Source: Linum tenue (Eukaryota > Streptophyta > Magnoliopsida > Malpighiales > Linaceae). Taken from it: a stretch of DNA of 64,000 nucleotides. The notes under the pieces are model-generated. The model had not been told where the DNA came from. It saw nothing but the letters and a program-made list of their open reading frames with translations, and ran no database searches. The stretch's first letter is position 1. Each line of letters opens with the position of its first letter. Shown here in pieces: positions 62,922 to 64,000 of the stretch. Location: NCBI GenBank assembly GCA_946122785.1, contig CAMGYJ010000011.1, positions 56,470,449 to 56,534,448 on the forward strand, read 5' to 3'. The position numbers and the translations under genes were made by a program.

Positions 62922-63670
62922 TCAACCTGTTGCTTGCTCTACGCGAGCTTCCTCTTCCAAAACCAGTATCTTCTTGCAAGCCTCGTAGCACATGAATGAT
63001 ATACCAGCAGCAGGTACTAACTTCATGCAGCTTGGTCCCAACCCTCTATACAAGCCTCCCAATCCTTCCTTCTCAAGGATCCCAGCTAAAGCGTGGAACA
63101 GATTGCGATAGTGCCCTCCGTTGAGCGCCCCAGCCTGCATTTGTTTCCTCGCCACCTCCAGAGGGAAAGTTGCAGCGCTCGACATTGCACCAGCAGCCGA
63201 CCCGATAAGAAGGGTCATCACATTTCCGATCTCCTCGGTCTTGAAAGCCTTCTTGTAAGCTTTCCTCATGGTGTCGTATGCAAAGTAATTGGCTGCTGTG
63301 TATGGCGCTACCCCTATTAGGCTTGCGGTTAGACCTCGGTATAGCTCCCCGGGCCCTTCCTGTCGGACTATCTTTACGAAGGCATCGAGCAGGTTATCGT
63401 ATACTCCTCTCTGCACGTGGTCCGAGGTCAAAACAATTTGAGGTTGACTCCGGGAAACAGGCACACAAACGAATTGAGGTGTGGACTACTTAGAGGGGCC
63501 AGTTTTACCTGTACTGTGATTCGGGTTTTGAGCAACTCGAGAGGGTATGTGCAGAAGGTGGAAGTAATGCCAGCTAGGCCACCAGCAATTGAGGATGCAG
63601 GAATTGGCAGCATCGATTTTTCCCCAGGATTAGGGGTCAAGTTCTTCATAATGGTATCATAAGCAAATAA
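62922..63670 (-). CDS. BT1: adenine nucleotide carrier, BT1 (Brittle-1) type, last two exons
   Basis: Two exons on the minus strand, 63670-63509 and 63410-62922, both phase 0 with good splice sites (acceptor ctgcag before 63670, donor GTAAAA after 63509, acceptor gtgcag before 63410). They encode about 216 residues of a mitochondrial carrier family protein: the end of repeat 1 (LFAYDTIMKNL), carrier signature YPLELLKTR of repeat 2, TFPLEVARK of repeat 3, and a C-terminal GPSCMKLVPAAGISFMCYEA typical of BT1 proteins. Members transport adenylates across the plastid envelope and/or mitochondrial inner membrane. The N-terminal exons, including any transit peptide, lie beyond the right edge, so the precise subtype is not settled. 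The gene ends about 750 bp from the convergent Alba gene. Confidence 0.9.
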
Positions 63671-64000
63671 CTGCAGAAGAATCCAAAAGCAGAGTGAGTA
63701 TTAAGTTGGCAACTGTATTTGGATTGTAGGTTCTGTTTCAATAGGTTTAACATAAAAAGCCAATACGTCTGTTTCAAGTCTGTATTTACTTCGACTAATG
63801 CAGAAGAATTACTTCTTTTTTGTGATGGTGATATGACGTCAAAATAACAGGCAGCTCACAATACAGAATCTAAGAGTTTGCTTCGAAACTACGATGTTCA
63901 TTCATTTGTTGGACAAACTTGAAGCTAAAGGGTAGAAAGGACCTGTGAACAAAATTGAATCAAATCTAGTGGACAAGAAACTAGGATAACTTCTATATAG
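63671..64000 (-). other. intron of the BT1-type gene (runs off the window)
   Basis: Begins at the acceptor preceding 63670. No coding exon is visible up to the window edge. Confidence 0.7.

Overview
The window is nuclear DNA from a flowering plant, most likely a eudicot. The supporting evidence is spliced plant genes (a DDX3-type DEAD-box helicase, a small Alba protein, a BT1-type adenylate carrier, an ethanolamine kinase relic) and typical plant transposable elements: a Tekay/Del-type chromovirus and a LARD-like element primed by initiator-tRNA-Met, an L1-type LINE with an RNase H domain, copia relics and MITEs. No species can be named from the sequence alone.

Layout. 1-15 kb: a segmentally duplicated block carrying three single-exon paralogs on the minus strand (4160-4720, 8742-9296, 12292-12894). 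They encode small proteins with a conserved core and a Glu/Asp-rich tail that I do not recognise. Each repeat unit also carries relics of the same Ty1-copia pol fragment. Later insertions include a solo LTR with a perfect 5-bp target duplication (2916-3258), a gypsy gag relic and another LTR relic. 14.3-14.9 kb is a GC-rich minisatellite. 14.9-35.9 kb is one nest: a LARD-like element with LTRs of about 4.05 kb and only 1.66 kb of internal DNA, into whose left LTR an 11.2-kb Tekay-type Ty3/gypsy element has inserted. Both insertions have target duplications, and the other LARD LTR preserves the empty site. 36.7-37.4 kb holds a repeat with a 183-bp tandem duplication and a tRNA-like segment. 39.4-45.0 kb is a full-length but frameshifted LINE with a 12-bp target duplication, itself hit by a 199-bp hAT-like MITE. 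46.4-46.8 kb is a fourth paralog of the acidic-tail family, so the tandem array was split by the transposon nest.

47.9-50.6 kb is an ethanolamine kinase relic of nine recognisable exons, with an in-frame stop and no visible 5' exons. 50.6-56.5 kb is non-genic and holds a large imperfect inverted repeat (arms of about 0.6 kb, 52438-53656) and two TIR-bounded elements. 57-64 kb is ordinary genic DNA: DEAD-box helicase (+), Alba (+) and the last two exons of a BT1-type carrier (-), the last two convergent.

The most interesting points are the unrecognised four-gene family, three members of which share a TATA box and an RY (CATGCATG) motif typical of seed promoters; the very young nested LARD/Tekay pair with shared termini; and the long foldback at 52.4-53.7 kb.
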